12,753 bases of DNA from Claveliimonas sp963592205 (lineage in GTDB: Bacteria; Bacillota; Clostridia; Lachnospirales; Lachnospiraceae). The notes under the pieces were generated by a model. It was not told the origin of the DNA and ran no database searches. It was given only the letters and a program-made list of their open reading frames with translations. Shown here in pieces: positions 1 to 6,627 of this stretch (its first letter is position 1; every line of letters begins with the position of its first letter). The position numbers were made by a program, and so were the translations under genes. Location of the stretch: NCBI GenBank assembly GCA_963592205.1, contig CAVAVU010000121.1, positions 1-12,753 on the forward strand, in the 5' to 3' direction.

Positions 1-81
1 AAAGTTCAATGCCAGAGTTTCGCTGGCATGATCTATCAGAATTCCGAGAGATCATTCATTGCTAATAATTCTTTAACATAA
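1..81 (+). CDS. 3' end of an unidentified plus-strand gene (partial)
   Basis: Frame 1 is open from the window edge for 26 codons and ends at TAA (79-81); the visible tail ends in SFIANNSLT. Three bases after the stop comes a strong hairpin with a short T-run (84-119), the usual arrangement for the end of a gene. The tail is too short for me to recognise a family. The call rests on the open frame plus terminator placement; it could instead be non-coding DNA that happens to be open. The 5' part lies outside the window. Confidence 0.4.
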   Translation, partial: KVQCQSFAGMIYQNSERSFIANNSLT

Positions 82-83
82 AA

Positions 84-119
84 GGATGTATAAGATTTCT
101 CCTATACATCCATTTTATT
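84..119. terminator. Bidirectional intrinsic terminator between converging genes
   Basis: Arms GGATGTATA (84-92) and TATACATCC (103-111) are perfectly complementary. Read on the minus strand the stem extends by three pairs (one G-T wobble) and closes on a GAAA tetraloop, followed by TTTTATG. Read on the plus strand it is followed by ATTTTATTC. It can therefore end both the LysR gene that stops at 162 and the plus-strand frame that stops at 81. Both T-runs are interrupted, so efficiency is uncertain. Confidence 0.7.
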
Positions 120-161
120 CTCATAATCTTGCTATGTCCAATGCCTGTTTTTCATTACAAT

Positions 162-1040
162 CTATGCCTCAAAGGCATGAATCTCGTCTATAAATTTTTT
201 GACTGCCTGTGAATATGGAATATTTCTCCGCCACGCGATGACCGTATTCGATGTAATCTCCGGCATCAAACGTCTCTGTACGATCAGATCTTCCCGCCAG
301 TATTTCCCGGCACCGCCAATTGATACCGGATACGCAAGACCGCGTGCTGCCATCACAGCTGCATTCGTTCCAAGGTTGCTGACAAATGCAATCTGCAGCT
401 TATTAAAATCTTTGCCAAACCAGTTGGCAAGTTCGCTCTGAACCCCCAGTCTCTCCGGCAGGATCAGTGGTTTATCGACAATATCTTTCTTTTCTATATA
501 TGCTTTCTCAGCCAGCGGATCATCCGGACGCATGCCGACCACCCAATGGTCACTGTCCTTGATACGGATGTAATCCAGTTCTTCCGTACTGACCGGCTCC
601 AGAAACATACCGATATCCACCAGTCCTTTATTCATCATATCCTGCACTTCATCAGCCGTAGCCGTATGGATTGCAATCTGCACCAGCGGATATTTTTCAC
701 GATATCGTTCACAAATCTGTGCCAATATCTCCACTGCCGCAAATTCTCCGCAACCTACCGTAACCTTGCCTTCAATGACCTCTTCTGTGCCCTTAATCTC
801 ATCTATGATCCGTTCTTCCAGATCTATCAGCTCCAACGCCCGTCTTTTTAGCAGAATTCCTTCATCAGTAAGTGTAATACTGCGTCCCGACCGGACAAAC
901 AGATCGGTTCCAAGTTCTTCTTCAAGCGCCGCTAACTGTCTCGATAATGTAGGCTGTGTAATATGCAATTGTTCCGCTGCTTTTGTAAAGCTCTGTTCCT
1001 TCGCTACCGTTAAGAAATAGCGCAGCACCCGTAATTCCAT
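162..1040 (-). CDS. LysR-family transcriptional regulator (first)
   Basis: A 292-residue DNA-binding regulator of the LysR family, of usual length. Residues 1-60 form the winged helix-turn-helix; the recognition region around residues 17-50 (SFTKAAEQLHITQPTLSRQL, then LGTDLFVR) is canonical. Residues from about 88 (GKVTVGCGEFAA) to the end form the periplasmic-binding-protein-like effector domain. The ATG at 1040 is preceded by AGGAGG (1050-1055) at 9 nt, which fixes the start. It lies 56 bp downstream of the Nim-like gene on the same strand and may be co-transcribed or use its own candidate promoter at 1062-1090. It is not divergent from any gene, so its target cannot be inferred from position. 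The co-inducer is unknown. Confidence 0.95.
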   Translation of the reverse strand: MELRVLRYFLTVAKEQSFTKAAEQLHITQPTLSRQLAALEEELGTDLFVRSGRSITLTDEGILLKRRALELIDLEERIIDEIKGTEEVIEGKVTVGCGEFAAVEILAQICERYREKYPLVQIAIHTATADEVQDMMNKGLVDIGMFLEPVSTEELDYIRIKDSDHWVVGMRPDDPLAEKAYIEKKDIVDKPLILPERLGVQSELANWFGKDFNKLQIAFVSNLGTNAAVMAARGLAYPVSIGGAGKYWREDLIVQRRLMPEITSNTVIAWRRNIPYSQAVKKFIDEIHAFEA

Positions 1041-1061
1041 GCAGTTTATCCTCCTGTGTTT

Positions 1062-1090
1062 ATTATGCTGTCTTTCTGTCCAATGAGCAA
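1062..1090 (-). promoter_or_regulatory. Candidate promoter for the first LysR gene
   Basis: On the minus strand TTGCTC (1090-1085) and CATAAT (1067-1062) are separated by 17 bp, matching the sigma-A consensus at 4/6 and 5/6. The site sits in the short gap just upstream of the LysR ribosome binding site, so any transcript would have a very short leader. Modest support only. Confidence 0.35.
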
Positions 1091-1096
1091 TAGGTT

Positions 1097-1573
1097 TTAT
1101 TTTTCATGTACCCGCTTGCCGCTTATATGCTCAACCGTAATTTCATAGAGCTGGACTGCTTTGATATCCGCTGCTATCTCGGCATCTATCTCTTCCTTCG
1201 TTGGATAATAGCGCTCCGCAAGCTCACGCACCTTCGCCTCTGTAATCTGAATATCATCAATCAGCCGACATCTTCCAAATACAACCACGCTCTGCAGATA
1301 CGGTGCCCAGTCGCCCTCTTCATAACGCTCATTTCCATAGACAGTGAAACATACCTTGTCATCCTTTTTCAGCGAATCCACTTTGTGTCCCGCCTTCGCT
1401 CCATGGAAATAAATCTTACCACTCTCCGGTTCATAAAAATAATTAATCGGAAATGCGAATGGATAACCATCATCACCATTTACGGATAATACCGCTCTTT
1501 TCTCTTGTAATAGCAGCTTCTTCGTTTCCTCCTCTGAAATCATATTTTTCTTTCTTCTGCTTGGTCTGAACAT
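1097..1573 (-). CDS. Nim / pyridoxamine 5'-phosphate oxidase-like flavoprotein
   Basis: A 158-residue protein of the FMN-binding split-barrel superfamily, closest in style to the NimA/pyridoxamine oxidase-like group whose members bind FMN and in some cases reduce 5-nitroimidazoles. Visible hallmarks are the basic N-terminus (MFRPSRRKK), RAVLSVNGDDGYPFAFPINY at about 26-45, KIYFHGAKAGHK at about 53-64 with His57 and His63, and VCFTVYG at about 74-80. Length is normal. The start is the ATG at 1573: an AAAGGAG site lies inside the final codons of the upstream LysR gene, whose TGA is separated from this ATG by one base. This implies translational coupling. No good ribosome binding site precedes the next Met at residue 11. 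Cofactor and substrate are inferred from the family; nitroimidazole resistance cannot be claimed from sequence. Confidence 0.85.
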   Translation of the reverse strand: MFRPSRRKKNMISEEETKKLLLQEKRAVLSVNGDDGYPFAFPINYFYEPESGKIYFHGAKAGHKVDSLKKDDKVCFTVYGNERYEEGDWAPYLQSVVVFGRCRLIDDIQITEAKVRELAERYYPTKEEIDAEIAADIKAVQLYEITVEHISGKRVHEK

Positions 1574-1574
1574 G

Positions 1575-2417
1575 TCATTTTTCTCCTTTCGCCAATAATT
1601 TTAAATCCTTCACTACTCTGTCTGGTTTCATTGCCAGATAAAAGTTCACATCTGCTTCCGGATCTGTGAGCGGAATATTCACACGGTTATAATGCTGTGA
1701 TGTACGATGCACATAATCGGTCGTAAAACACGGTAACGATGATGCTTCAATCAATTCATTAAAAGTAAATTCATCCGTCTGCACCAGGAATTTGGATGCC
1801 GGCATCATTTCCCGGCAAAGTGTATCCCAAAAGCCGAGTTCCGTGCGGAGCAGAAAGTTGAATCCATTAATATCCTCAAATGTAAGTGTCTTGTACTCAG
1901 CCAGTTTGTGATCCGGCGGTACGCATACAAATAACTTTTCCCGCATAAATTCGCAAACCTCTGCGTCCTTTTCTGAAACTGGAAATGGTAATATCGCAAT
2001 GTCACATTCACCCGTTTTCCAGGCTTCCATCACCTCTGTATTCTGACCAATTGATGACGATACAATCCTCTCTGGATACAGATCATTCAATTTGCGCAGC
2101 AGTTCCCATAGCGGCGCCGGAGCACAGGATCTGACCACAATCGTTTTTCTGCGCTGGTCATAAGCACGGATCTGCACAAGTGTCTGCTCCACATCATCCA
2201 AAAGCTTTCTTCCTGCTTCTACCGCATATATCCCAGTCTCGTTGAGCTCAATCTTATTCTTTCCACGAAAAAAAAGCGATACGCCCATGCTTTCTTCCAG
2301 CTGCTGCATGGAACGGGTAACCGATGGTGTAGAAATATGATATTCTTCTGCAACTCTTGATAATGTGCCAAGTTCCGCAAATGATACTAACTGCTTTAAC
2401 TCCTCCAGATTCATCAT
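1575..2417 (-). CDS. LysR-family transcriptional regulator (second), divergent from aldo/keto reductase
   Basis: A 280-residue LysR-type regulator. The helix-turn-helix spans roughly residues 19-51 (LSRVAEEYHISTPSVTRSMQQL, then MGVSLFFRGKNKIELNETG) and is followed by a linker helix and an effector-binding domain. An upstream in-frame ATG at 2441 would add eight residues, but those codons contain the Shine-Dalgarno sequence AAAGGAGG (2432-2425), which sits 7 nt before the ATG at 2417; the latter is the supported start. It forms an operon with the Nim-like gene (1-bp gap) and is transcribed away from the aldo/keto reductase. That arrangement, with shared half-sites in the spacer, suggests it controls itself and the reductase. 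The inducer is unknown. Confidence 0.94.
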   Translation of the reverse strand: MMNLEELKQLVSFAELGTLSRVAEEYHISTPSVTRSMQQLEESMGVSLFFRGKNKIELNETGIYAVEAGRKLLDDVEQTLVQIRAYDQRRKTIVVRSCAPAPLWELLRKLNDLYPERIVSSSIGQNTEVMEAWKTGECDIAILPFPVSEKDAEVCEFMREKLFVCVPPDHKLAEYKTLTFEDINGFNFLLRTELGFWDTLCREMMPASKFLVQTDEFTFNELIEASSLPCFTTDYVHRTSQHYNRVNIPLTDPEADVNFYLAMKPDRVVKDLKLLAKGEK

Positions 2418-2469
2418 ACTTGCGCCTCCTTTACATTTCATTTTCTGAAAAGCAGTTTTCTATATTGAT

Positions 2470-2498
2470 AGTGTACTTCCGCATCAAATCATTGTAAA
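2470..2498 (-). promoter_or_regulatory. Candidate promoter of the second LysR gene
   Basis: On the minus strand TTTACA (2498-2493) and TACACT (2475-2470) are separated by exactly 17 bp, matching the sigma-A consensus at 5/6 and 4/6. The -35 box overlaps the outermost TTGTAAAG half-site (2492-2499), so a regulator bound there would be expected to affect LysR transcription. This is inference from position. Confidence 0.45.
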
Positions 2499-2527
2499 GT
2501 CTTATTTGTAAAGAAGATACTTACAAA
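2492..2527. promoter_or_regulatory. Candidate LysR operator: repeated TTGTAA half-sites
   Basis: TTGTAAAG occurs twice in direct orientation (2492-2499 and 2506-2513, 14 bp apart). An inverted copy completes a perfect dyad, TTTGTAA (2505-2511), 9 bp, TTACAAA (2521-2527). The cluster lies between a LysR gene and its divergent neighbour, overlapping the -35 boxes predicted for both. LysR proteins usually bind imperfect dyads at such sites, often with a T-N11-A core. AT-rich DNA gives some chance of coincidence. Confidence 0.5.
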
Positions 2528-2535
2528 CATATATT
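2506..2535 (+). promoter_or_regulatory. Candidate promoter of the aldo/keto reductase
   Basis: TTGTAA (2506-2511) and TATATT (2530-2535) are 18 bp apart. The inverted repeat lies across the -35 box and most of the spacer, consistent with a regulated promoter. The leader to the ATG at 2558 would be short, with GGAGG at 2546-2550. Confidence 0.4.
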
Positions 2536-2557
2536 TCAATATTTTGGAGGTGCCATT

Positions 2558-3397
2558 ATGGAATATGTTACATTAAATAACGGAATCAAAATGCCAAAAC
2601 TCGGTTACGGTGTCTATCAGACTCCACCGGAGGATACCAAAAGATGTGTGCTGGATGCCATCGATGTGGGTTACCGCAGTATCGATACTGCACAGGCATA
2701 TTACAATGAAGAAGGTGTTGGTGCTGCACTGGCTGAATGCGGACTTCCTCGTGAAGAATTTTTCCTGACAACCAAAGTATGGATCACTAATGCCGGATAT
2801 GAGAAAGCAAAAGTTTCCATTGAAGAATCTATGAAAAAGCTGCAGACAGAGTATCTGGATCTTCTGCTGATCCATCAGCCATTCGGTGATTATTACGGAA
2901 CTTACCGCGCTATGGAAGAACTGTATCAGGAAGGAAAGCTGCGTGCTATCGGTGTGTCCAACTTCGGTCCTGACCGTTATCTGGATATTGAACATTTCGC
3001 AAATGTGAAGCCTGCGGTCAACCAGATTGAAACCCACGTATTCCAGCAGCAGAAAACTGCCAAAGAATATCTGCAGAAATACGGATGCCAGATTGAATCC
3101 TGGGGACCATTTGCAGAAGGCAGAGGTGACATGTTCACAAATCCTGTTCTTACTGAAATTGGTGCAAAATACGGTAAAACTGCTGCCCAGACAGCACTCC
3201 GCTTCCTGCTCCAGAGTGATGTAGTCATCATTCCAAAATCTGTTCACAAAGAGCGTATGCAGCAGAACTTTGACCTCTTTGACTTTACACTGACACCAGA
3301 AGATATGGCCGCCATCGAAGCATTGGACGGCGGCGAGAGCCTGTTCTTCTCCCACTATGATCCAAAGACCGTAGAATGGTTCATGTCAATTCTGTAA
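2558..3397 (+). CDS. Aldo/keto reductase (NADPH-dependent, 2,5-diketogluconate reductase-like)
   Basis: A 279-residue cytosolic oxidoreductase that should reduce aldehydes or ketones with NADPH. The catalytic tetrad of the superfamily is intact: Asp43 and Tyr48 (YRSIDTAQAYYNEEGVG), Lys73 (TTKVWI) and His106 (LLLIHQPFG). The motif LRAIGVSNFG lies at about 128-137 and the cofactor segment IPKSVHKERMQQN at 225-237, which usually binds the NADPH 2'-phosphate. Length is typical for the bacterial AKR5-like group. The start is well supported by GGAGG 7 nt upstream. It is divergent from a LysR gene and probably under its control. It is followed by a bidirectional terminator. The physiological substrate cannot be told from sequence. 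Confidence 0.95.
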   Translation: MEYVTLNNGIKMPKLGYGVYQTPPEDTKRCVLDAIDVGYRSIDTAQAYYNEEGVGAALAECGLPREEFFLTTKVWITNAGYEKAKVSIEESMKKLQTEYLDLLLIHQPFGDYYGTYRAMEELYQEGKLRAIGVSNFGPDRYLDIEHFANVKPAVNQIETHVFQQQKTAKEYLQKYGCQIESWGPFAEGRGDMFTNPVLTEIGAKYGKTAAQTALRFLLQSDVVIIPKSVHKERMQQNFDLFDFTLTPEDMAAIEALDGGESLFFSHYDPKTVEWFMSIL

Positions 3398-3420
3398 GGA
3401 TTAAATCAATTATCAGCTAC

Positions 3421-3465
3421 AAAAAAAATACAGGTCAGACAGGATTTCCTGCCTGACCTGATTTT
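3421..3465. terminator. Bidirectional terminator between aldo/keto reductase and GNAT gene
   Basis: Arms 3431-3443 and 3448-3460 form a 13-bp stem with a 4-nt loop. The pair that is an A-C mismatch on the plus-strand RNA is a G-U wobble on the minus-strand RNA. On the minus strand the stem is followed by TATTTTTTTT, an excellent terminator for the GNAT operon that stops at 3464. On the plus strand it is followed by ATTTTAT, adequate for the aldo/keto reductase. Confidence 0.9.
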
Positions 3466-4012
3466 ATAACCCACGTCTCGTTTTCCATTGTTCTTTTGTC
3501 ATATAATTCGTATGACCAACTCTGACTTCATTCAACAGCGGAACCGGCACTTCATTACAGGTATGATGATATATAAATCCAAGCTTTTCCTGTACTCTTT
3601 TGGACTTTTCATTCCCATCATAATATCCGCACCAGATTGTTGTCATTCCGAGGTCTTCAAATCCATGACGAATCAGTTCTTCTGCTGCTTCAGGTATATA
3701 TCCTCTGCCCCAGAACGGCTTTCCAATCCAGTATCCCAGCTCGCATTCATCATCTCTATCCGTCATGTCTGTATTTCCATTCAGCTTCAGTTCAATCGCA
3801 CCGATTGCCAGATCCGTTCCCTTTTCGCAGACTGCATAGCATTCTTTTCCCTGAAATACATGCTTGATAACTTCACGGCTTTCCTCAATATTCTGATGCA
3901 CCGGCCATCCTGCAATTGGTCCGACATCCGGATCTTTTGCGTATTCATAAAGTCTTTCCGCGTCCGTCTCTTTCCATGGACGAAGAAGCAGTCTCTCAGT
4001 TGTTAAAATCAT
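3464..4012 (-). CDS. GNAT-family N-acetyltransferase (RimJ/RimL-like)
   Basis: A 182-residue acetyl-CoA-dependent acetyltransferase. The N-terminus (MILTTERLLLRPW) is the classic opening of the RimJ/RimL/Acetyltransf_3 group. The acetyl-CoA-binding core is at about 92-110 (LGYWIGKPFWGRGYIPEA, the WGRGY loop replacing the common WGKGYATE form), followed by NEKSKRVQEKLGF at about 134-146, the usual C-terminal beta-bulge region. Members acetylate ribosomal proteins, small amines or antibiotics; the substrate here is not inferable. The ATG at 4012 has AGAGG 8 nt upstream, and that site overlaps the stop of the 32-codon gene, so the two are almost certainly co-translated. It is the last gene before the terminator. 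Confidence 0.93.
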   Translation of the reverse strand: MILTTERLLLRPWKETDAERLYEYAKDPDVGPIAGWPVHQNIEESREVIKHVFQGKECYAVCEKGTDLAIGAIELKLNGNTDMTDRDDECELGYWIGKPFWGRGYIPEAAEELIRHGFEDLGMTTIWCGYYDGNEKSKRVQEKLGFIYHHTCNEVPVPLLNEVRVGHTNYMTKEQWKTRRGL

Positions 4013-4023
4013 AAACTTATCCT

Positions 4024-4122
4024 CTATTTATCAAATGTAATATTACGTACCATATTACGGTTAATTAACTGTGTTCCCTTTTTCGGTGTCTCCACCTTAA
4101 TCCACATAGCATCTGCATCCAT
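4024..4122 (-). CDS. Small 32-residue protein of unknown function
   Basis: A 32-codon frame, beginning MDADAMWIKVE and ending NITFDK, between the dehydrogenase and GNAT genes. It has the strongest kind of ribosome binding site, AAGGAGG (4137-4131), 8 nt before ATG. Its TAG (4026-4024) lies 11 nt before the GNAT start and overlaps the GNAT Shine-Dalgarno, as expected for a coupled operon gene. Composition is mixed and soluble, with no membrane segment or signal peptide. I do not recognise it. The minus-strand RNA could fold TAAGCT with AGCTTA around the ribosome binding site (plus-strand 4122-4127 and 4142-4147, 14-nt loop), placing the first two bases of the start codon in the stem; the helix is only 6 bp. 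It could be a genuine small protein, a leader controlling the GNAT gene, or the remnant of a longer gene. Confidence 0.6.
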   Translation of the reverse strand: MDADAMWIKVETPKKGTQLINRNMVRNITFDK

Positions 4123-4161
4123 AAGCTTCGCCTCCTTCATCAGCTTACCTGTATTTTAGCA

Positions 4162-5121
4162 CTATCTAGCACAGGCTGTCTCCTCATTTTGTCCACTGTA
4201 ATCAAATTTTCCATCATTTTTCTCTTCCAGTGCTTTAATCATATGATAGGTATATTCATTATATGGTGTTGGAATGCCCAGTTCTTTTCCCATACGCATG
4301 AGTGCTCCGGAGAACATATCGATCTCCGTATGATGGCCGGCATCCAGATCCTGTAACGTTGAATATCTCGCCGTTGGCGGCACTGCACTTCCGCGATTAG
4401 ATGATGTATCTGCTTTACTCAGATCAATCCCTTTCGCTTCCGCAACCGCTTCCAGTTCTCTGCGAAGTCCTTCACTAATGGTTCTCATGTGTACGCTGTC
4501 CTGGTAACATCCCACTCCCGCTCCCAACACTGCCTGAGGCAGATTATTGGATACATTTAACCGGAATTTGCTCCAGATTTCGGCTTCAATGTCTTCCGTA
4601 ATACGGTAACGCAGTCCTGCATTTTCAAATAATTCTCCTACTGCGTGCACCCGCTCACTCTGATATGGTTCTTTCAATTCACCAAATATAATACCAATTG
4701 TAGTGTTCGGATTGAAGCAGTAACCATCTTCTTCCTTATGGGATGCGATCTTAATAAGTGAAGGAAGTACATGAGATGCGCCAATCTCTGCCGAGATGAT
4801 CTCTTCGCTGTCTACTCCGTTCATAAGACTCATTACTATCGTATGCTCTCCCACACTCCGTTTCAGACTGTCAAGTGCTCCAGACAGCGCGCCATATTTC
4901 AACGCCACGATAATCAGGTCTGCACATTTTGCTTCTTCCGGTGTCCACACTTCCGGACGGTAAACTTCCTGATTAATCATGCATCCCTTCTGTTTCAGAC
5001 GTTCTGCCCGTTCTCCTTCCGCAATCACGCCAAGTCTGATATCTGTACATTTTGACACACCCCAGATAATGTAAGAGCCTACAGCTCCTGCTCCGAGTAC
5101 CGCAGCTGATCTGATCTTCAT
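4162..5121 (-). CDS. Ketopantoate reductase family dehydrogenase (PanE/ApbA-like)
   Basis: A 319-residue NADPH-dependent dehydrogenase of the family that reduces 2-dehydropantoate to pantoate, the pantothenate/CoA pathway step. Seen: the Rossmann loop GAGAVG at 10-15, Lys75 in VALKYG, Asn101 in MNGVDS, and the catalytic-domain motif IWSKFRLNVSNN with Lys185, Asn189 and Asn193 aligning with the E. coli PanE lysine and asparagines. A C-terminal segment ARYSTLQDLDAGHHTEID fits the conserved Ser/Glu region. An upstream in-frame start at 5181 would add 20 residues, but AGGAGG (5136-5131) lies 9 nt before the ATG at 5121, which I prefer. It follows the radical SAM gene by 19 bp. Firmicutes often carry several paralogues with other 2-keto acid substrates, and there is no pantothenate gene nearby, so I give no gene symbol. 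Confidence 0.88.
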   Translation of the reverse strand: MKIRSAAVLGAGAVGSYIIWGVSKCTDIRLGVIAEGERAERLKQKGCMINQEVYRPEVWTPEEAKCADLIIVALKYGALSGALDSLKRSVGEHTIVMSLMNGVDSEEIISAEIGASHVLPSLIKIASHKEEDGYCFNPNTTIGIIFGELKEPYQSERVHAVGELFENAGLRYRITEDIEAEIWSKFRLNVSNNLPQAVLGAGVGCYQDSVHMRTISEGLRRELEAVAEAKGIDLSKADTSSNRGSAVPPTARYSTLQDLDAGHHTEIDMFSGALMRMGKELGIPTPYNEYTYHMIKALEEKNDGKFDYSGQNEETACAR

Positions 5122-5140
5122 TTTTCTGTTCCTCCTATAA

Positions 5141-6004
5141 TTAAAACAACGATAACTGTGTATATTTCTCCGGAAGTTCATTTAAATAAGCAAAACATTC
5201 TTCCGGCGTATACATGATTCCATGCTTCTTACATTCATTTATGACAAGCGCAGATAATTCTTTATTTCTTGGACTTTGCAGCTGATATGCATTTCCATAT
5301 GTCTGAATATACCGCTGCTTCAAGCCTGGAAAATATTTATCCAATGACTGATAATAATATTCTCTGTCGCCTTCCCTGAGCGTCATACCAATATCCCAGA
5401 ATATAATTCCTTTCACCTCTGCCTGTATACAATAATCCAGAAGTCCTCTGATATTTTCTTCTGTATCATTGATAAATGGCAGAATCGGAGTCAGCCATAC
5501 AACCGTAGGAATTCCCCGCTCTTTGCATTTCATAAGAACTTCAAAGCGTTCTCTGGTCGTGGACACGTTCGGTTCCAGAATCCGGCATAGGTCTTCATCG
5601 TACGTAGTCAATGTCATCTGCACAACTGTCTTGGCCTTCTCGTTGATCGATTCCAGCAGATCCAGATCTCGGAGAATCCTTGCAGATTTGGTCAGCACCG
5701 CCGCGCCATATTCGTATTGATTGATCAACTCCAGACACTTTCTCGTCAGTTCCAGCTTTTCTTCTATATGTAAATATGGATCACACATGGCGCCCGTTCC
5801 GATCATGCATTTCTTACGCTTTGTGCGCAGTGCATGCTCTAAGAGTTCCGGTGCATTCTCTTTCACTTCAATATCTTCAAATGCATGGGTAAATCCATAA
5901 CATCTGCTTCTGCTGTCACAATAGATACACCCATGGGAACATCCTCTGTAAATATTCATCCCATTATTCTGGGACAAAATCCCCTTCACTTTTACAAAAT
6001 GCAT
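5141..6004 (-). CDS. SPL-type radical SAM protein
   Basis: A 287-residue radical S-adenosylmethionine protein. The 4Fe-4S-binding CxxxCxxC motif is at Cys22, Cys26 and Cys29 (YRGCSHGCIYCDSRS), very near the N-terminus. It is followed by IGTGAMCDPYLHIEEKLELTRKCLE at about 68-92, characteristic of the group related to spore photoproduct lyase and the Rv2578c-like proteins. The radical-generating barrel should be cytosolic; no C-terminal accessory domain is evident. The longest frame begins with TTG at 6016, inside the upstream gene; the ATG at 6004, one base after that gene's TAA and preceded by GAGGAG, is the better start. It is probably translationally coupled to the LOG gene. True spore photoproduct lyases repair UV lesions; I do not claim that here, since most of this broad group is uncharacterised. 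Confidence 0.9.
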   Translation of the reverse strand: MHFVKVKGILSQNNGMNIYRGCSHGCIYCDSRSRCYGFTHAFEDIEVKENAPELLEHALRTKRKKCMIGTGAMCDPYLHIEEKLELTRKCLELINQYEYGAAVLTKSARILRDLDLLESINEKAKTVVQMTLTTYDEDLCRILEPNVSTTRERFEVLMKCKERGIPTVVWLTPILPFINDTEENIRGLLDYCIQAEVKGIIFWDIGMTLREGDREYYYQSLDKYFPGLKQRYIQTYGNAYQLQSPRNKELSALVINECKKHGIMYTPEECFAYLNELPEKYTQLSLF

Positions 6005-6005
6005 A

Positions 6006-6548
6006 TTACTCCTCAATCTTCTTCAGAATCTGCTGTATCTCCTCCAGATTCTTTGCAAAATATATCCCTTCCTGACGCTCCTTTGTCGAAAGCCCCATCT
6101 CGATCATATGCTCCAGCAGTTCTTTCAGACTGTCATAATAGCCGTTCAGATTATACAGGATACACGGTGCCTGCAGATGCTTCAATGACACTTTGGACAT
6201 GATTTCTGCAATCTCTTCCAATGTCCCGGTTCCTCCCGGAAATGCGATAAATGCATCTCCAAGCTCGATCATTTTCGCTTTCCGTTCTTCCATATCTTTC
6301 GTCACGATCAGTTCCGTCAGCTTCTCATACTGAACCGCCGCGTCAATAAAAAACTGAGGTTCTACACCCGTTGCCTGGCCGCCTGCTTCTATCACACTTT
6401 CTGCAAGTTCTCCCATAAGCCCGGACTTAGAACCGCCATATACCAATGCATTCCCACTGGTTCCGATCCAGCTTCCAAGTTCTCTGACAGCCTCTCTGAG
6501 CCTGTGGTCATTACCTTCATTTGCGCCAAGATATACCGTAATATTCAT
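6006..6548 (-). CDS. LOG family nucleoside 5'-monophosphate phosphoribohydrolase
   Basis: A 180-residue Rossmann-fold protein of the LOG (Lonely Guy)/TIGR00730 family, which hydrolyses the N-glycosidic bond of cytokinin or adenosine 5'-monophosphates, releasing base and ribose 5-phosphate. Seen: YGGSKSGLMGELA at about 37-49, MEERKAKM at about 86-93 with the catalytic Arg, and PGGTGTLEE at 104-112, the family signature. Length is typical. The longest frame has an ATG at 6566, but those six codons contain AAGGAG, which sits 9 nt before the ATG at 6548; the latter is the start. It heads the five-gene minus-strand operon and is divergent from the YczE-kinase fusion. In bacteria the physiological substrate is generally unknown; nucleotide salvage is a reasonable inference. 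Confidence 0.93.
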   Translation of the reverse strand: MNITVYLGANEGNDHRLREAVRELGSWIGTSGNALVYGGSKSGLMGELAESVIEAGGQATGVEPQFFIDAAVQYEKLTELIVTKDMEERKAKMIELGDAFIAFPGGTGTLEEIAEIMSKVSLKHLQAPCILYNLNGYYDSLKELLEHMIEMGLSTKERQEGIYFAKNLEEIQQILKKIEE

Positions 6549-6605
6549 AAAGTATTTCTCCTTCATTATAGATAGTTGAAATATTTGACCATCATCATAT
6601 CCATC

Positions 6606-6614
6606 AGTATATCA
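6606..6614 (-). promoter_or_regulatory. Candidate extended -10 promoter for the LOG operon
   Basis: The minus strand reads TGATATACT (6614-6606), an extended -10 element with TATACT matching 5/6. The -35 position (about 6634-6629) has only ATGTCA, which is poor but overlaps the opposing TTGACA. The implied leader to the ATG at 6548 is about 50 nt. Weak evidence, supported by the divergent arrangement. Confidence 0.3.
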
Positions 6615-6627
6615 CAAAAACTCTGCA

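Noticed and set aside
1097..1573. Calling a nitroimidazole-resistance (nim) gene
   Set aside because: The fold and motifs fit the Nim-like flavoprotein superfamily, but most members are ordinary chromosomal proteins and no insertion-sequence promoter is present.
2573..3355. A 260-codon minus-strand frame opposite the aldo/keto reductase
   Set aside because: The plus strand encodes a complete reductase with all catalytic residues; the opposite frame is rich in Cys, Phe and His in the way antisense frames are, and matches no family.
4141..4180. Short direct repeat TAGCAC at the end of the PanE-like gene
   Set aside because: Only two copies of a very short motif, one within the coding sequence; no element boundary or target duplication.
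5141..6004. Annotation as spore photoproduct lyase (splB)
   Set aside because: The protein is shorter than typical SplB, has its CxxxCxxC motif at residues 22-29, and sits outside any sporulation or repair context; only the broad SPL-type radical SAM group is supported.
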